Shown one piece after another: positions 40,792 to 49,459 of a stretch of 50,475 bases of DNA. Location of the stretch: NCBI GenBank assembly GCA_039182715.1, contig JBCDBY010000001.1, positions 1 to 50,475 of the forward strand, in the 5' to 3' direction. This stretch comes from JBCDBY01 sp039182715 (GTDB lineage: Bacteria > Planctomycetota > PLA2). The stretch's first letter is position 1. Every line of letters starts with the position of its first letter. Made by a program: the position numbers and the translations under genes. Under the pieces are notes generated by a model. The model did no database searches. It was not told where the DNA came from and worked only from the letters and a program-made list of their open reading frames with translations.

Positions 40792-42164
40792 GCCTGCTGG
40801 CCCGCATCGCGGCCGTCGGCGGTGTGTTGCTGCTCGTCGCCATTTCCGTTGCGATCTTCGTCTGGCAGCCCGCCAGCCGCGCGGCGTTCGTGGAGCGCAC
40901 CGGCGGCCTGCTCGAGTCCACCCAGGAGAGCTACACCCGGGTGACGACCTCGCTTGTCGAGGAGACGATGAACTTCGCGGCCGACACCACGATGGCCGCG
41001 GACCGGCAGCGCGCCCTTTCGATCAAGGACCTGCCGCTCGACCTCTACGAGAACGAGGACAAGCTGCGCGAGGCGATGGTCAAGGCGGTTGCCGATCCGG
41101 AGGCGTCGACGGCGATCAAGCTCGGCGCCGTGCGTGGCGAACTCATGGAGCGGACGCGCGGCGAGGTCGAGAAGAGTGTGGACGGCCTGCGCGCCGAACA
41201 GCAGAAGGCGGCGGAGCGCCACGGCTCCGAGGTCGGCTTTCGCACCGTCGCCGCCTGGTCCGGTCTGCTGCTGCTGCTCATCGGCGCCTTCGGGCTCGTG
41301 CTCGACCGCATCGCGCTCAAGCCGCTGCACGACGCCACGAAAGCGGTCGAGCGTTTCGGCGCCGGCGAACGGGGCGTGCGCCTCGATCCGTCGGGCGCGC
41401 GGGAGATCGCGACGCTGGCGCGCGTCTTCAACGAGACCGCGGGCGCCAACGAGCAGCTGCGCGACTCGCTGGAGGAGAAGGTGCGCGAGCGGACGGCGGC
41501 GCTGGTGCGGGCGGCGCGCGCGTCCACCGCGGGCACCATGGCCGGCGGCGTCGCGCACGAGTTCAACAACCTGCTGGGCGGCATTCTCGGCTGCGCCGAC
41601 GAGGCGCTCGACGAGGATCTGAGCGACGACGCGCGCGCGCTGCTGGCGATGATCCGCAAGACGGCGCAGCGCGGCGTCGGCATGACGCAGACGATGCTCG
41701 GCGCCACGCGGGCCGACCCGCACTTCGAGATGGTGGAGCCGGACGCGCTGATCGACGAGGCGCTGGCGGAGGTCCGTCCGCCCGACGGCATCGAGGTCCG
41801 GCACGTCCGCGACCCCGCGATTCAGGTGCCGGCCGACGCGACCATGCTGCGCCAGGTGCTCGCCAACCTGATCCGCAACGCCGTCACCGCCAGGGGAGAA
41901 GACGGTCGGCTCGAACTCGCCGTCGCGCGCGAGGGCGAGCAGGTGACGATCCTCGTGGGGGACGACGGCCCCGGCATCGATTCCTCGATTCGGGATGTGC
42001 TGTTCGAGCCCTTTGTCACCACGCGACGCGGCGGGCGCGAGGGCGCGGGACTCGGCCTGTTCCTCGTCGAGCGGCTGGTGTCGGCGCACGACGGCACCGT
42101 CGAAGTCGAATCCGGAGACGGCACCCGCTTCACGGTTCGCTTGCCTTCGGCACGCGATTCGTAA
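40788..42164 (+). CDS. Membrane sensor histidine kinase with HAMP
   Basis: 458 aa from GTG 40788. TM1 ~5-26, a helical periplasmic sensor ~27-150, TM2 ~155-176 (AAWSGLLLLLIGAFGLVLD), HAMP ~177-235 ending ERTAALVRAARA. H-box AGGVAHEFNNLLGGILG (~257), an NtrB/HWE-like spelling with H-E-F-N-N-L. N-box NLIRNAVTARG, G-boxes DDGPGID and GAGLGLFLVERL. Its regulator (42175) starts 10 nt after the stop. Confidence 0.93.
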   Translation: MSLLARIAAVGGVLLLVAISVAIFVWQPASRAAFVERTGGLLESTQESYTRVTTSLVEETMNFAADTTMAADRQRALSIKDLPLDLYENEDKLREAMVKAVADPEASTAIKLGAVRGELMERTRGEVEKSVDGLRAEQQKAAERHGSEVGFRTVAAWSGLLLLLIGAFGLVLDRIALKPLHDATKAVERFGAGERGVRLDPSGAREIATLARVFNETAGANEQLRDSLEEKVRERTAALVRAARASTAGTMAGGVAHEFNNLLGGILGCADEALDEDLSDDARALLAMIRKTAQRGVGMTQTMLGATRADPHFEMVEPDALIDEALAEVRPPDGIEVRHVRDPAIQVPADATMLRQVLANLIRNAVTARGEDGRLELAVAREGEQVTILVGDDGPGIDSSIRDVLFEPFVTTRRGGREGAGLGLFLVERLVSAHDGTVEVESGDGTRFTVRLPSARDS

Positions 42165-42174
42165 TGCCGGGGGT

Positions 42175-42795
42175 GTGACGGAAACGACTCCCTTGCGTGT
42201 CCTCGTCGTCGACGACGAGGAGAGCGTGCGCTTCTTTCTCCGCCGCGGCCTGACCAAGACCGGCTATCACGTGGACGAAGCGTCGAGCGGCCAGGAGGCG
42301 ATCGAGAAACTCGGCGCCTTGCCGTACGACGTGGTCCTCACCGATCTCGTGATGCCGGAAGTGGGCGGGCTCGACGTGATGGCGGCCGTGCAGGAGATGG
42401 ACGCCAGCGCCGTCGTGATCCTGATGACCGCGCACGGCAGCGTGGACAACGCGATCGACGCGCTGCGTTTGGGCGCGACGGACTATCTGGCGAAGCCGTT
42501 CGAGCTCAAGGAGCTGCTCGTCACGGTCGAACGCGGCCTCGAGCGACGCACCATGGAGCGCGAGAACCGCAAGCTGCGCTTCCTCGTGAACAAGGCCGAC
42601 GAGAAGCCGGAGGAGGAGGCCGAAGGCCTCGCCGCCGCGCGTCGCGACTGGGAGAAGCGCTACATCGCCGATCTGCTGCGGCAAACGCGCGGCAACGTCA
42701 CCAAGGCAGCGGAGCTGGCGCGCATCAGCCGCCCGAACCTGCACAAGAAGATGAAACAACTGGGTCTTGCGGCCGCGGACTTCAAGCGCGGCTGA
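42175..42795 (+). CDS. Response regulator with receiver and Fis-type HTH, no AAA+ domain
   Basis: 206 aa from GTG 42175, with GGGGG close upstream. Receiver ~5-120: VVDDEESVRFF, acceptor in VVLTDLVMPEVGG (~57), LMTAHGS, YLAKPFELKELL. A linker with charged residues leads to a Fis-type helix-turn-helix at ~165-200 (LLRQTRGNVTKAAELA, then ISRPNLHKKMKQLGL). The sigma-54 AAA+ module that separates these parts in NtrC is missing. The layout matches the RegA/PrrA/ActR class, which often answer redox state. The cognate kinase is directly upstream. Confidence 0.92.
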   Translation: MTETTPLRVLVVDDEESVRFFLRRGLTKTGYHVDEASSGQEAIEKLGALPYDVVLTDLVMPEVGGLDVMAAVQEMDASAVVILMTAHGSVDNAIDALRLGATDYLAKPFELKELLVTVERGLERRTMERENRKLRFLVNKADEKPEEEAEGLAAARRDWEKRYIADLLRQTRGNVTKAAELARISRPNLHKKMKQLGLAAADFKRG

Positions 42796-42842
42796 TCCGT
42801 CCACAGCGATCCCCCGAATCGCGTATCAAAAGGGCAACACAC

Positions 42843-43964
42843 ATGACACGACCGCGTAACACCTGTGCGTGGCTTCTCACACTCCTGTTGACGTTCCCGG
42901 TCGCCGCCGAAGAGGTGGTGCACGTCTACGTCTCGCTCGACCAGGAGCATTCCGAATCGGTGCTCGCGGAGTTCGAGAAGGAGACCGGGATCAAGGTCGA
43001 GGCGACCTACGACACCGAGGCGAACAAGACCGTCGGTCTCATGCGCCGGCTGATCCAGGAGAAGGACGATCCGGTCGCCGACGTCTGGTGGAACAACGAG
43101 ATCGCGACGACGGTCAAGCTCAAGAACCACGGCGTGCTGCAGCCGTACGACGTGCCGTCGGCGAAGGACATCCCCGCGGAGTTCCGCGACCCGGAGGGCT
43201 ACTGGATCGGCTTCGCCGCCCGCGCCCGCGTGCTCATCGTCAACACGGATCTCGTGAAGCGGGAGGACTGGCCGCGCTCCATGTGGGATCTCACCGATCC
43301 GAAGTGGCGCGGCCAGACCGTCATGGCGCGTCCGGAGACCGGCACGACCGCCGCGCACAATGCCGCGCTGTATGTCGCCGACGAGGCGAAGGCCAACGAG
43401 TACTTCGACAAGCTCATCGCGAACGACGTCGTCTGGCTGACCGGCAACGCGCACGTCATGAAGCAGGTCTCGGCGGGCCGCTACGCATTCGGCTGGACGG
43501 ACACCGACGACTTCAACGTGGCGCGCATCCAGGGGCAGCCGGTCAAGATGATCTACCCCGATTCGGGCGACGGCGAGGTGGGCGTGCTCTACATCCCGAA
43601 CACGCTCGTGCTCGTCAAGGACGCGCCGCGCCCCGAGGCGGGCAAGAAGCTCATCGACTGGCTGCTGCGCCGCGAGATCGAGGAGAAGCTCGCTTTCTCC
43701 GCCACGGCGCAGATCCCCGTGCGCCGCGGCGTGAAGGTGCCGGAGCACGTCAAGCGTCCCGACCAGATCGGCGCGATCATGCCGGTCGACTGGGAGCGCG
43801 TGGGCCGCGAATGGGACCGCTGGGTCGACCATACCCGCGCGAAACTCGACGCGGCGGGCGCGGACGAGGCGGAGTCGACGCTGAGCTGGCTGCTGGTCGG
43901 CGTGGGGGTGGTGATCCTAATTGGGGTGGTGCTCTTGAAAAGAGCCACCGGAGAGCCGACGTAG
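42843..43964 (+). CDS. Iron-type ABC solute-binding protein with C-terminal membrane anchor
   Basis: 373 aa. Signal peptide ~1-22. The mature part matches FutA/FbpA-like iron(III)-binding proteins: VVHVYVSLDQEHSESVLAEFEKETGIKV in pieces, DVWWNNE (~82), ARARVLIVNTDLV (~130), WRGQTVMARPETGTT and IPNTLVLVKDAP. A second hydrophobic helix ~348-368 (TLSWLLVGVGVVILIGVVLL) anchors the C-terminus, unlike typical free or lipid-anchored binding proteins. No permease or ATPase gene is nearby. AAAGGG lies 9 nt upstream. tRNA-Glu follows 19 nt after the stop. Confidence 0.85.
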   Translation: MTRPRNTCAWLLTLLLTFPVAAEEVVHVYVSLDQEHSESVLAEFEKETGIKVEATYDTEANKTVGLMRRLIQEKDDPVADVWWNNEIATTVKLKNHGVLQPYDVPSAKDIPAEFRDPEGYWIGFAARARVLIVNTDLVKREDWPRSMWDLTDPKWRGQTVMARPETGTTAAHNAALYVADEAKANEYFDKLIANDVVWLTGNAHVMKQVSAGRYAFGWTDTDDFNVARIQGQPVKMIYPDSGDGEVGVLYIPNTLVLVKDAPRPEAGKKLIDWLLRREIEEKLAFSATAQIPVRRGVKVPEHVKRPDQIGAIMPVDWERVGREWDRWVDHTRAKLDAAGADEAESTLSWLLVGVGVVILIGVVLLKRATGEPT

Positions 43965-43983
43965 TAATATGCGTCGCCTCGCT

Positions 43984-44060
43984 GACCCCTTCGTCTAGCT
44001 GGCCTAGGACACGGCCCTTTCAAGGCCGCGACACGGGTTCGAATCCCGTAGGGGTCGCCA
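43984..44060 (+). tRNA. tRNA-Glu (anticodon UUC), CCA encoded
   Basis: Acceptor stem GACCCCT with AGGGGTC, discriminator G and CCA in the DNA. D-arm GTC/GAC around TAGCTGGCCTAG, anticodon arm CGGCC-CTTTCAA-GGCCG giving TTC, T-arm CGGG-TTCGAAT-CCCG. All stems pair. Followed by a strong intrinsic terminator. Confidence 0.97.
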
Positions 44061-44063
44061 CTC

Positions 44064-44098
44064 AAGCCCGCCGGAAGTCGCATCCGGCGGGCTTTTTT
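44064..44098 (+). terminator. Intrinsic terminator after tRNA-Glu
   Basis: A 12-bp stem (44064-44075 with 44083-44094), rich in GC (GCCCGCCGGA), a 7-nt loop and a run of six T. The only textbook T-tailed terminator seen in the window. Confidence 0.93.
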
Positions 44099-44111
44099 CG
44101 TCGTCCAATGG

Positions 44112-44117
44112 AATGAT
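44112..44117 (+). promoter_or_regulatory. -10-like box of the first tandem paralogue (leaderless type)
   Basis: AATGAT ends 7 nt before ATG 44125, directly after the tRNA terminator. No Shine-Dalgarno sequence. Confidence 0.4.
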
Positions 44118-44124
44118 GCACGCC

Positions 44125-45420
44125 ATGCGCTGGGCCGCTCTCGCCATTCTTGCGGTCGCCGCGCTGCTGGTCTGGATCGGACGCGATTTCGGTGATCGCG
44201 CCGGCCGGCGGGACGAGGTTGCGGAGCGCGAAACGCCCCAGCGGGCGGAGGCCACCGAGGCGAACAAGCCGGAGCCGCCGCCTCCGCCGGTCGCCCCGGA
44301 CGCGCCCAACGAGCAGGAAGCCACGCGGCCGGCCGTCGAAGGACTGCTCCGGGGCCTCGACGTCGGTTCCGTCGCCGCCGTGCCGTGGGAGAAGTGGATC
44401 GAGGCGTCGCAAGGCGGCCGCGTGCCGTCCCACGAGGAGTTGAAGCGTTGGGCGGTGGACGTCGTCACCGCGTCCCCGGCGTTTCGCATCGAGCTGGAGC
44501 AGGGGCGCGCATTCGCGCTCTTCTACGCCGGCCCCACGCCATGGGAGACCCGCGACCCGCCCCGCGTGCGTGCCGGCGATCGCGGCGTGGTGGTTCCGGT
44601 GGCGCCGCCGCGCGGCAAGTGGTGGGAAGTCCTCGACATCGAATCCGGCAAGCCGATTCCCACCGTCACCGCGCGTCTGGTGGGGCGCGCCGGCGTACCG
44701 ACGCAGAGCGGCCCGGGCGCGGGTCTGCGCATCGAGTTCGACTGGCCGGGCAAGGCGGAGGGAAAGAAGGCCGCGCTGCAGCTCTCTGCGCCCGGCTACC
44801 TGTCGTTGCAAACGACGATCGACAAGCGTCCGGGCAAGGCGCGCGTTCATCTGCTGCGGTCCGACGCACTGCAGCTCGCGATCGTCGTGCGGAGCGCGAG
44901 TGCGGCCACGTTCGGCGTGCACGCGCAGCTCTTCCTGTCGCGCGTTTCGCCCGAACCCTCGCCGAACTTCCGGGCGCCGATCCTCGAACGGGCGGACGGG
45001 CGCGTCGTCGTGGCCGTCCCCGAAGGACGTTGGTCGCTGGAGCCGTTCGGGTACGTCGACTACTCCGTTTCCCAGCAGGTCCTGACGTTCTCGTTCGCGC
45101 GCGCCGGCACGCGCACGCTGACGCTCGATCTTCCCGCGCTGGCCACGATCCAATGGCGCGCCGACGACGTGCGCTATCCCTACCTGGGGCTGCGTCACGC
45201 GCCGCTCATCTGGTCGCGACTGGGCGCCGACCACTTCGCCCTGCGGCCGGCGAAGGACCAGGAGCCCCGCGGCAACATGCTGCCGCTCACGCCGCAGCGC
45301 CGCACTCGCATTTTCGCGCTCCCGGGGCAGGTCGAGTGGCAGCGCATGGACGACGCCGAAAAACGCATCCGCAAGATCGAGCCGAAACCCGGCGACACGA
45401 TCGAGATCGATCTGAAGTAG
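44125..45420 (+). CDS. Membrane-anchored exported protein, tandem paralogue 1
   Basis: 431 aa from ATG 44125; an ATG pair at 44113/44116 would add four residues but would place the -10 box inside the gene. Anchor helix ~2-20 (WAALAILAVAALLVWIG), Pro/Glu-rich linker ~35-65, then a beta-rich body. Shared with the next gene are VPWEKWIEASQGGRVPSHEELKRW, RDPPRVRAGDRGVVVPV and APILERADGRVVVAVPEG, plus a closing IEPKPGDTIEIDL. No known domain in the body. It lacks the extra N-terminal sandwich domain of its partner. Function unknown. Confidence 0.7.
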   Translation: MRWAALAILAVAALLVWIGRDFGDRAGRRDEVAERETPQRAEATEANKPEPPPPPVAPDAPNEQEATRPAVEGLLRGLDVGSVAAVPWEKWIEASQGGRVPSHEELKRWAVDVVTASPAFRIELEQGRAFALFYAGPTPWETRDPPRVRAGDRGVVVPVAPPRGKWWEVLDIESGKPIPTVTARLVGRAGVPTQSGPGAGLRIEFDWPGKAEGKKAALQLSAPGYLSLQTTIDKRPGKARVHLLRSDALQLAIVVRSASAATFGVHAQLFLSRVSPEPSPNFRAPILERADGRVVVAVPEGRWSLEPFGYVDYSVSQQVLTFSFARAGTRTLTLDLPALATIQWRADDVRYPYLGLRHAPLIWSRLGADHFALRPAKDQEPRGNMLPLTPQRRTRIFALPGQVEWQRMDDAEKRIRKIEPKPGDTIEIDLK

Positions 45421-45450
45421 TCGACACCGTTCGCCGTCCGGGGCGATGAT
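45421..45450 (+). promoter_or_regulatory. Possible promoter of the second tandem paralogue
   Basis: TCGACA (45421-45426) and GATGAT (45445-45450) are 18 nt apart, the latter 6 nt before ATG 45457 with no clear Shine-Dalgarno sequence. Confidence 0.35.
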
Positions 45451-45456
45451 GGGGCG

Positions 45457-47007
45457 ATGCGTTGGGTGTTTCTCGCCCTCGTCGCCGTGGTGGGGCTCTT
45501 GCTCTGGATCGCCCTCGATCCGGGCGCGCGTGCCGACCGGCGCGATCGCCTGCCGGAGCAGACGGCCTCGGTATGGGAATCCGAACCGCCGACGCCGAAG
45601 CCGGTGGAAATCGAGCCGGTGACCCGCGAAGGCGCCACCATCCTCGAAGGGGTCGTCCGCGGCCCCACCGGTCCGATCGCGCGCGCGACCGTGCGTGTGT
45701 ATGCGCGGGGCCAGCGCGTCGCGTTCGACGAAACGGCGACGGACGACGCGGGGCGCTACCGCTTCGACCTCGCGCTCGACGGCGCGTCCGAGGAGCTCGA
45801 CGTCGAGGCCATTCCCGCGTTCCAGCCCGGACTCGTCGCCCAGCGACTGGCGAACCGTCAAGTTCGCGCGCGTCGGACGCAGTCCCTCGACATCACGCTC
45901 GAGGAGGGGCCCGGCATCCGCGGGCGACTCGAAAACCTCGGCGAGAGCATGGTCGGCGCGGTCGCCTGGGAACGCTGGCTCAACGCGACGCGGGGGGGCC
46001 GGATGCCGAGCCCCAAGGAGCTGCGCAATCTCGCGACGGCCGAGGCGAGGGCGCGACCGGAGTTTCGGTTCGGAGCCCTGCCCGACTGGAGCTACGCGAT
46101 CGTCTACATCGGCGACGGGGACTACGTCACGCGCGACCCCCCGCGCGTGCGACCGGGGGACGCCGACGTGCGCGTCACCGTCGAGCGGCCGTCGGGGCAC
46201 TGGATCGAAGCGCGCGACGTCGAGACCGAACGGCCGCTGTCGGTCGTGACAATCCGGCTGCACGATGCCGGCGCCGGGGCCGAGCAGACGGGACCGGGTT
46301 CCGGCTTCGGGTCGCCGGCGCTCTGGGAATGGACGAAGCGGAGGGGTATCGCGACGGTCCGGGTCAGCGCGCCCGGCTACTTCCCCGCGATCGTCCGCGT
46401 GCCCCGCGCGCAACGCAACGTTACGACGCGACTGCTGCGCGAGGACGCGTCCCTGCTGCGCGTGCAGGCATCCGGGGACGGCGCCCAGCGCTTCAAGGAG
46501 GCCGGCGAGCTCACGCTGCAGCCGCTGGCACGGGTGACGATCCACAGTACGCCGCCGTTCGCCGCTCCCATCCTCGAGCGGGGCGACGACCTCGTCGTGT
46601 TCGCCGTGCCGGAGGGCCTGTGGGCCGTGGAGGTCGCCGGCCTATCGAGCTACCGCGCGACCCGCGACATGCTGCAGCTCAGCTCTCCGCGCACGGGCAG
46701 TCGGGATCTCCGACTCGAGCTGCCGGGCTTGGCCCGTCTCGACCTCGAGGGCGCACCCGCACGCGGAAGCTTCGTGACGGTGAGTCAGGTTCCGTACGGC
46801 TGGGTCACGTTGTCCGAGCGAAGCCACGCGCTCCGTCCCCGCCCGAATGCGAAACCCCGCTTGCACTTCGTGCCGGGCCGGGGCCATGTGGACATGCTGG
46901 CCGCCCCCGCCCTGGTCGAGTGGATGTACATCAAGGAGAAGAAGGAGCGACGGGCGCGGGAGATCGACCCCAAGCCGGGCGACACGATCAAGTTGTCGTT
47001 CGAATAG
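45457..47007 (+). CDS. Membrane-anchored exported protein, tandem paralogue 2
   Basis: 516 aa. Anchor helix ~2-20 (WVFLALVAVVGLLLWIA). Residues ~60-150 are a carboxypeptidase-regulatory-like sandwich (ILEGVVRGPTGPIARATVRVY, TDDAGRYRFDLAL) absent from paralogue 1. The rest parallels it: VAWERWLNATRGGRMPSPKELRN, RDPPRVRPGDADVRVTV, APILERGDDLVVFAVPEG, and the ending IDPKPGDTIKL. Overlaps the convergent FAD gene by 20 nt. Probably periplasmic, function unknown. Confidence 0.72.
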   Translation: MRWVFLALVAVVGLLLWIALDPGARADRRDRLPEQTASVWESEPPTPKPVEIEPVTREGATILEGVVRGPTGPIARATVRVYARGQRVAFDETATDDAGRYRFDLALDGASEELDVEAIPAFQPGLVAQRLANRQVRARRTQSLDITLEEGPGIRGRLENLGESMVGAVAWERWLNATRGGRMPSPKELRNLATAEARARPEFRFGALPDWSYAIVYIGDGDYVTRDPPRVRPGDADVRVTVERPSGHWIEARDVETERPLSVVTIRLHDAGAGAEQTGPGSGFGSPALWEWTKRRGIATVRVSAPGYFPAIVRVPRAQRNVTTRLLREDASLLRVQASGDGAQRFKEAGELTLQPLARVTIHSTPPFAAPILERGDDLVVFAVPEGLWAVEVAGLSSYRATRDMLQLSSPRTGSRDLRLELPGLARLDLEGAPARGSFVTVSQVPYGWVTLSERSHALRPRPNAKPRLHFVPGRGHVDMLAAPALVEWMYIKEKKERRAREIDPKPGDTIKLSFE

Positions 47008-48445
47008 CGGACGGCACGGCGCGCCCGGCCTGGTCGTCCGCGGCGCTTGCCTCTTCGTGGTACTCGGCGTCGGTGTTGACCTTCCACGGGTCGCGGTCGT
47101 CGGTGCCGAGCAGGTTACGGGCGCTCAGCAGCGCCGCCATCATCGAGTGGTCCTGGTTGTTGTACTTGTGCATGCCGTTGCGGCCGGCCGGCGCGACGTT
47201 GGGCACCTCGGCGCGCAGCCAGTCGCGGATCGTCGCCACCGCGTCGCGATAGCCGTCGTCGTAGATCGGATACGCCTTCGGCATGCGCACGACGGTGCCG
47301 TCGCCGATCTCGGCCGCGTCGACGAGGCCGAGCTGCGCCAGCTCGCGCTTGCCGCGCGCGATCAGGTCGGCGTCGTCGGCGTCCCAGAGCTCGTCGCCCT
47401 CGAAGCAGAAGTACTCCAGCCCGAGCACGCTCGTCTCCGGATCGGCGACCATCGCCTCCGACCAGTTGCGGAAGTTCTGGATGCGGCCCATCTTCACGCC
47501 GGGGTCGTGGATGTAGATCCAGTTGTCCGGGAAGCAGTCCTTGCGGTTCACGTGCACGGCGACCAGCAGGTAGTCGCGATAGCGCAGCGAGCGCGCGGCG
47601 GCGAGCACCGCGTCGGGCGGCGCGGGGTCCATCGCCTCGACCAGCTCGCGCAGCGGCATGGAGCTGATCACCTCGCGGCAGGGGTAGACGTGCTCGGCGC
47701 CGTCGCCGTCGCGGCAGATGACGCGCTCGGCGCCTTCGCCGCGCTCGATGCGCACCACTCTTCGATCCATGTCGACCGTCGAGCCCATGCCGCGCACGCG
47801 CTCCGTGCAGGTCTCCCACATCTGCCCCGGCCCGAGTCGCGGATAGCGGAAGCGGTCGATGAGCGTCTTGATCGAGTCGCCGCTCGGCTTGAACATCGCG
47901 AGCGCCGCCTTCATCAGGCTCAAGCCCTTGATGCGCTGCGCCGCCCAGTCCGCCGAGATCTCGTCGCAGCGCATGCCCCAGACCTTCTCGGTGTAGGTCT
48001 CGAAAAACGTCGCGAAGAGCCGGTCGCCGAACCGGTTAGTGACCCAGTCCTTGAACGACACCTCCGGCCGGATGGGGCGCATGCGGCGGTAGAGGTAGCT
48101 CATCCCGCACAGGAAGCTGCGGCCCAGTCCGAGATTGCGGAGCGCGTTCCTCGGCTTGAGCGGGTAGTCGTAGAACTTGCCTTCGTAGTAGATGCGCGAC
48201 AGCCGCGGCACTTCGAGCACGTCCTCCGGCAGGATCTCCCGCCAGAGCGCTTCGATCTCACCGTTCTTGGAGAAGAACCGATGCCCGCCGATGTCGAACC
48301 GGTTGCCGCGCCACTGCACGGTGCGCGAGATGCCGCCGACGTACGCCGGGTCGCTCTCGACCACGGTGCAGGTGCGGCCCGCCTTGCCGAGTTCGTAGGC
48401 GGCCGTGAGTCCGGCGGGGCCCGCTCCGAGTATGACCGTCGACAT
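46988..48445 (-). CDS. FAD-dependent oxidoreductase, amine-oxidase / UDP-galactopyranose-mutase-like
   Basis: 485 aa. Dinucleotide-binding start TVILGAGPAGLTAAYELGKAG, then VVESDPAYVGGISRTV and RFDIGGHRFFSKN, seen in protoporphyrinogen-oxidase-like and UGM-like FAD proteins associated with glycan clusters. Later motifs: ETYTEKVWGMRCDEISADWAAQRI in pieces, and GNGMHKYNNQDHS-like GRNGMHKYNNQDHS at ~435. Lies 6 nt after the epimerase gene on the same strand, in a presumptive sugar-nucleotide or polyprenyl-glycan operon. The exact reaction is uncertain. Confidence 0.8.
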   Translation of the reverse strand: MSTVILGAGPAGLTAAYELGKAGRTCTVVESDPAYVGGISRTVQWRGNRFDIGGHRFFSKNGEIEALWREILPEDVLEVPRLSRIYYEGKFYDYPLKPRNALRNLGLGRSFLCGMSYLYRRMRPIRPEVSFKDWVTNRFGDRLFATFFETYTEKVWGMRCDEISADWAAQRIKGLSLMKAALAMFKPSGDSIKTLIDRFRYPRLGPGQMWETCTERVRGMGSTVDMDRRVVRIERGEGAERVICRDGDGAEHVYPCREVISSMPLRELVEAMDPAPPDAVLAAARSLRYRDYLLVAVHVNRKDCFPDNWIYIHDPGVKMGRIQNFRNWSEAMVADPETSVLGLEYFCFEGDELWDADDADLIARGKRELAQLGLVDAAEIGDGTVVRMPKAYPIYDDGYRDAVATIRDWLRAEVPNVAPAGRNGMHKYNNQDHSMMAALLSARNLLGTDDRDPWKVNTDAEYHEEASAADDQAGRAVPSAIRTTT

Positions 48446-48451
48446 GGCGCG

Positions 48452-49459
48452 TCAGCTTAGCCACTTGAGCAACCGAATCACGCCCATCTTCGCGGCCTGC
48501 CGATGGGCCGAGACGTTCCGGCGGGCGTGGATCTCGTCGTAGTGCGCGTCGTAGTAGTCGTACGCCCGCCCGAGGATCTCCGCGTTGTTCAACGTCGGCC
48601 GCCAGCCCATCGCCTGTTCGATGCGGTTCGTGTCGAAGACGAAGCTGCTCGTGATCATGCGGTTCTGGTAGGGCCCGAGCGGCGAGAGCCCGAGCCGGTA
48701 CGCCGCGCCCATGCCCCAACGCGTCAGTTTCTCCGGCAGGTTCGCCACGCGCGCGTCGGTGCCGGCGCGGTCGATGACCGACTGGTAGACCTCGCGCAGC
48801 GTGGGCACGTCGCGCGAGCCGACGTTGAACAGGCCGGAGCCGTCGTGGCGTGCGGCGCGTTCGCACGCGTCGGCGAGATCGTGCGCGTAGACGAACTGGT
48901 AGCGGTTGTCGCCCTTGCCGACCACCCAAACCTTGCGGCCCTCCCGGATGAAGTCGAAGAGGATGGTCAGGAGGCCGAGCCGTCCCTCGTCGATGATCGT
49001 CGGCGTGCGCAGCGACACGACGTGCATGTCGCCTTCGAAGTCGCGCAGCAGCTCCTCCGCCGCCAGCTTGGAGCGACCGTAGATCTCGATCGGCCCGGTC
49101 GGCTCCTCCTCGGTGACCGGGTGATCGTAGCTGCGGGCGTAGACGCAGTTGCTCGAAGTGAAGACGAAGCGCGGGACGCCGCGCGCCCGCGCCGCTTCCG
49201 CGAGATGGCGCGTTCCGTCGACGTTCGACTCCCAGAGGAACCCCTTGTCCTTGACCGCATGCGCGAGCATCGCCGCGCAGTGGAAGACCGCGTCGAAGGA
49301 ATGCGCGGCGAACACCGCATCGACCGCCTCGCGATCGCGCAGGTCCTGTCCGTCCTGCAGATCGAACCCGATGACCTCGTCGCCCGCGTCGCGCAGCCGC
49401 GTTGCAAGCAGTCCGCCGAAAAAACCGGCGCTGCCGGTCACCAGCACGGTGCGGCTCAT
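48452..49459 (-). CDS. NAD-dependent epimerase/dehydratase (extended SDR)
   Basis: 335 aa from ATG 49459, with GGAGGAG upstream. NAD motif VLVTGSAGFFGGLLATRL at ~4; catalytic FTSSNCVYA (Ser) and YGRSKLAAEEL (YxxxK, ~140). Substrate-side YQFVYAHDLADACE and GLFNVGSRDVPTLREVY as in UDP-sugar or 3-beta-HSD-like epimerases. Overlaps the GT39-like gene by ATGA and is followed 6 nt later by the FAD oxidoreductase. Works on a nucleotide sugar or similar; the sugar is not determined. Confidence 0.9.
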   Translation of the reverse strand: MSRTVLVTGSAGFFGGLLATRLRDAGDEVIGFDLQDGQDLRDREAVDAVFAAHSFDAVFHCAAMLAHAVKDKGFLWESNVDGTRHLAEAARARGVPRFVFTSSNCVYARSYDHPVTEEEPTGPIEIYGRSKLAAEELLRDFEGDMHVVSLRTPTIIDEGRLGLLTILFDFIREGRKVWVVGKGDNRYQFVYAHDLADACERAARHDGSGLFNVGSRDVPTLREVYQSVIDRAGTDARVANLPEKLTRWGMGAAYRLGLSPLGPYQNRMITSSFVFDTNRIEQAMGWRPTLNNAEILGRAYDYYDAHYDEIHARRNVSAHRQAAKMGVIRLLKWLS

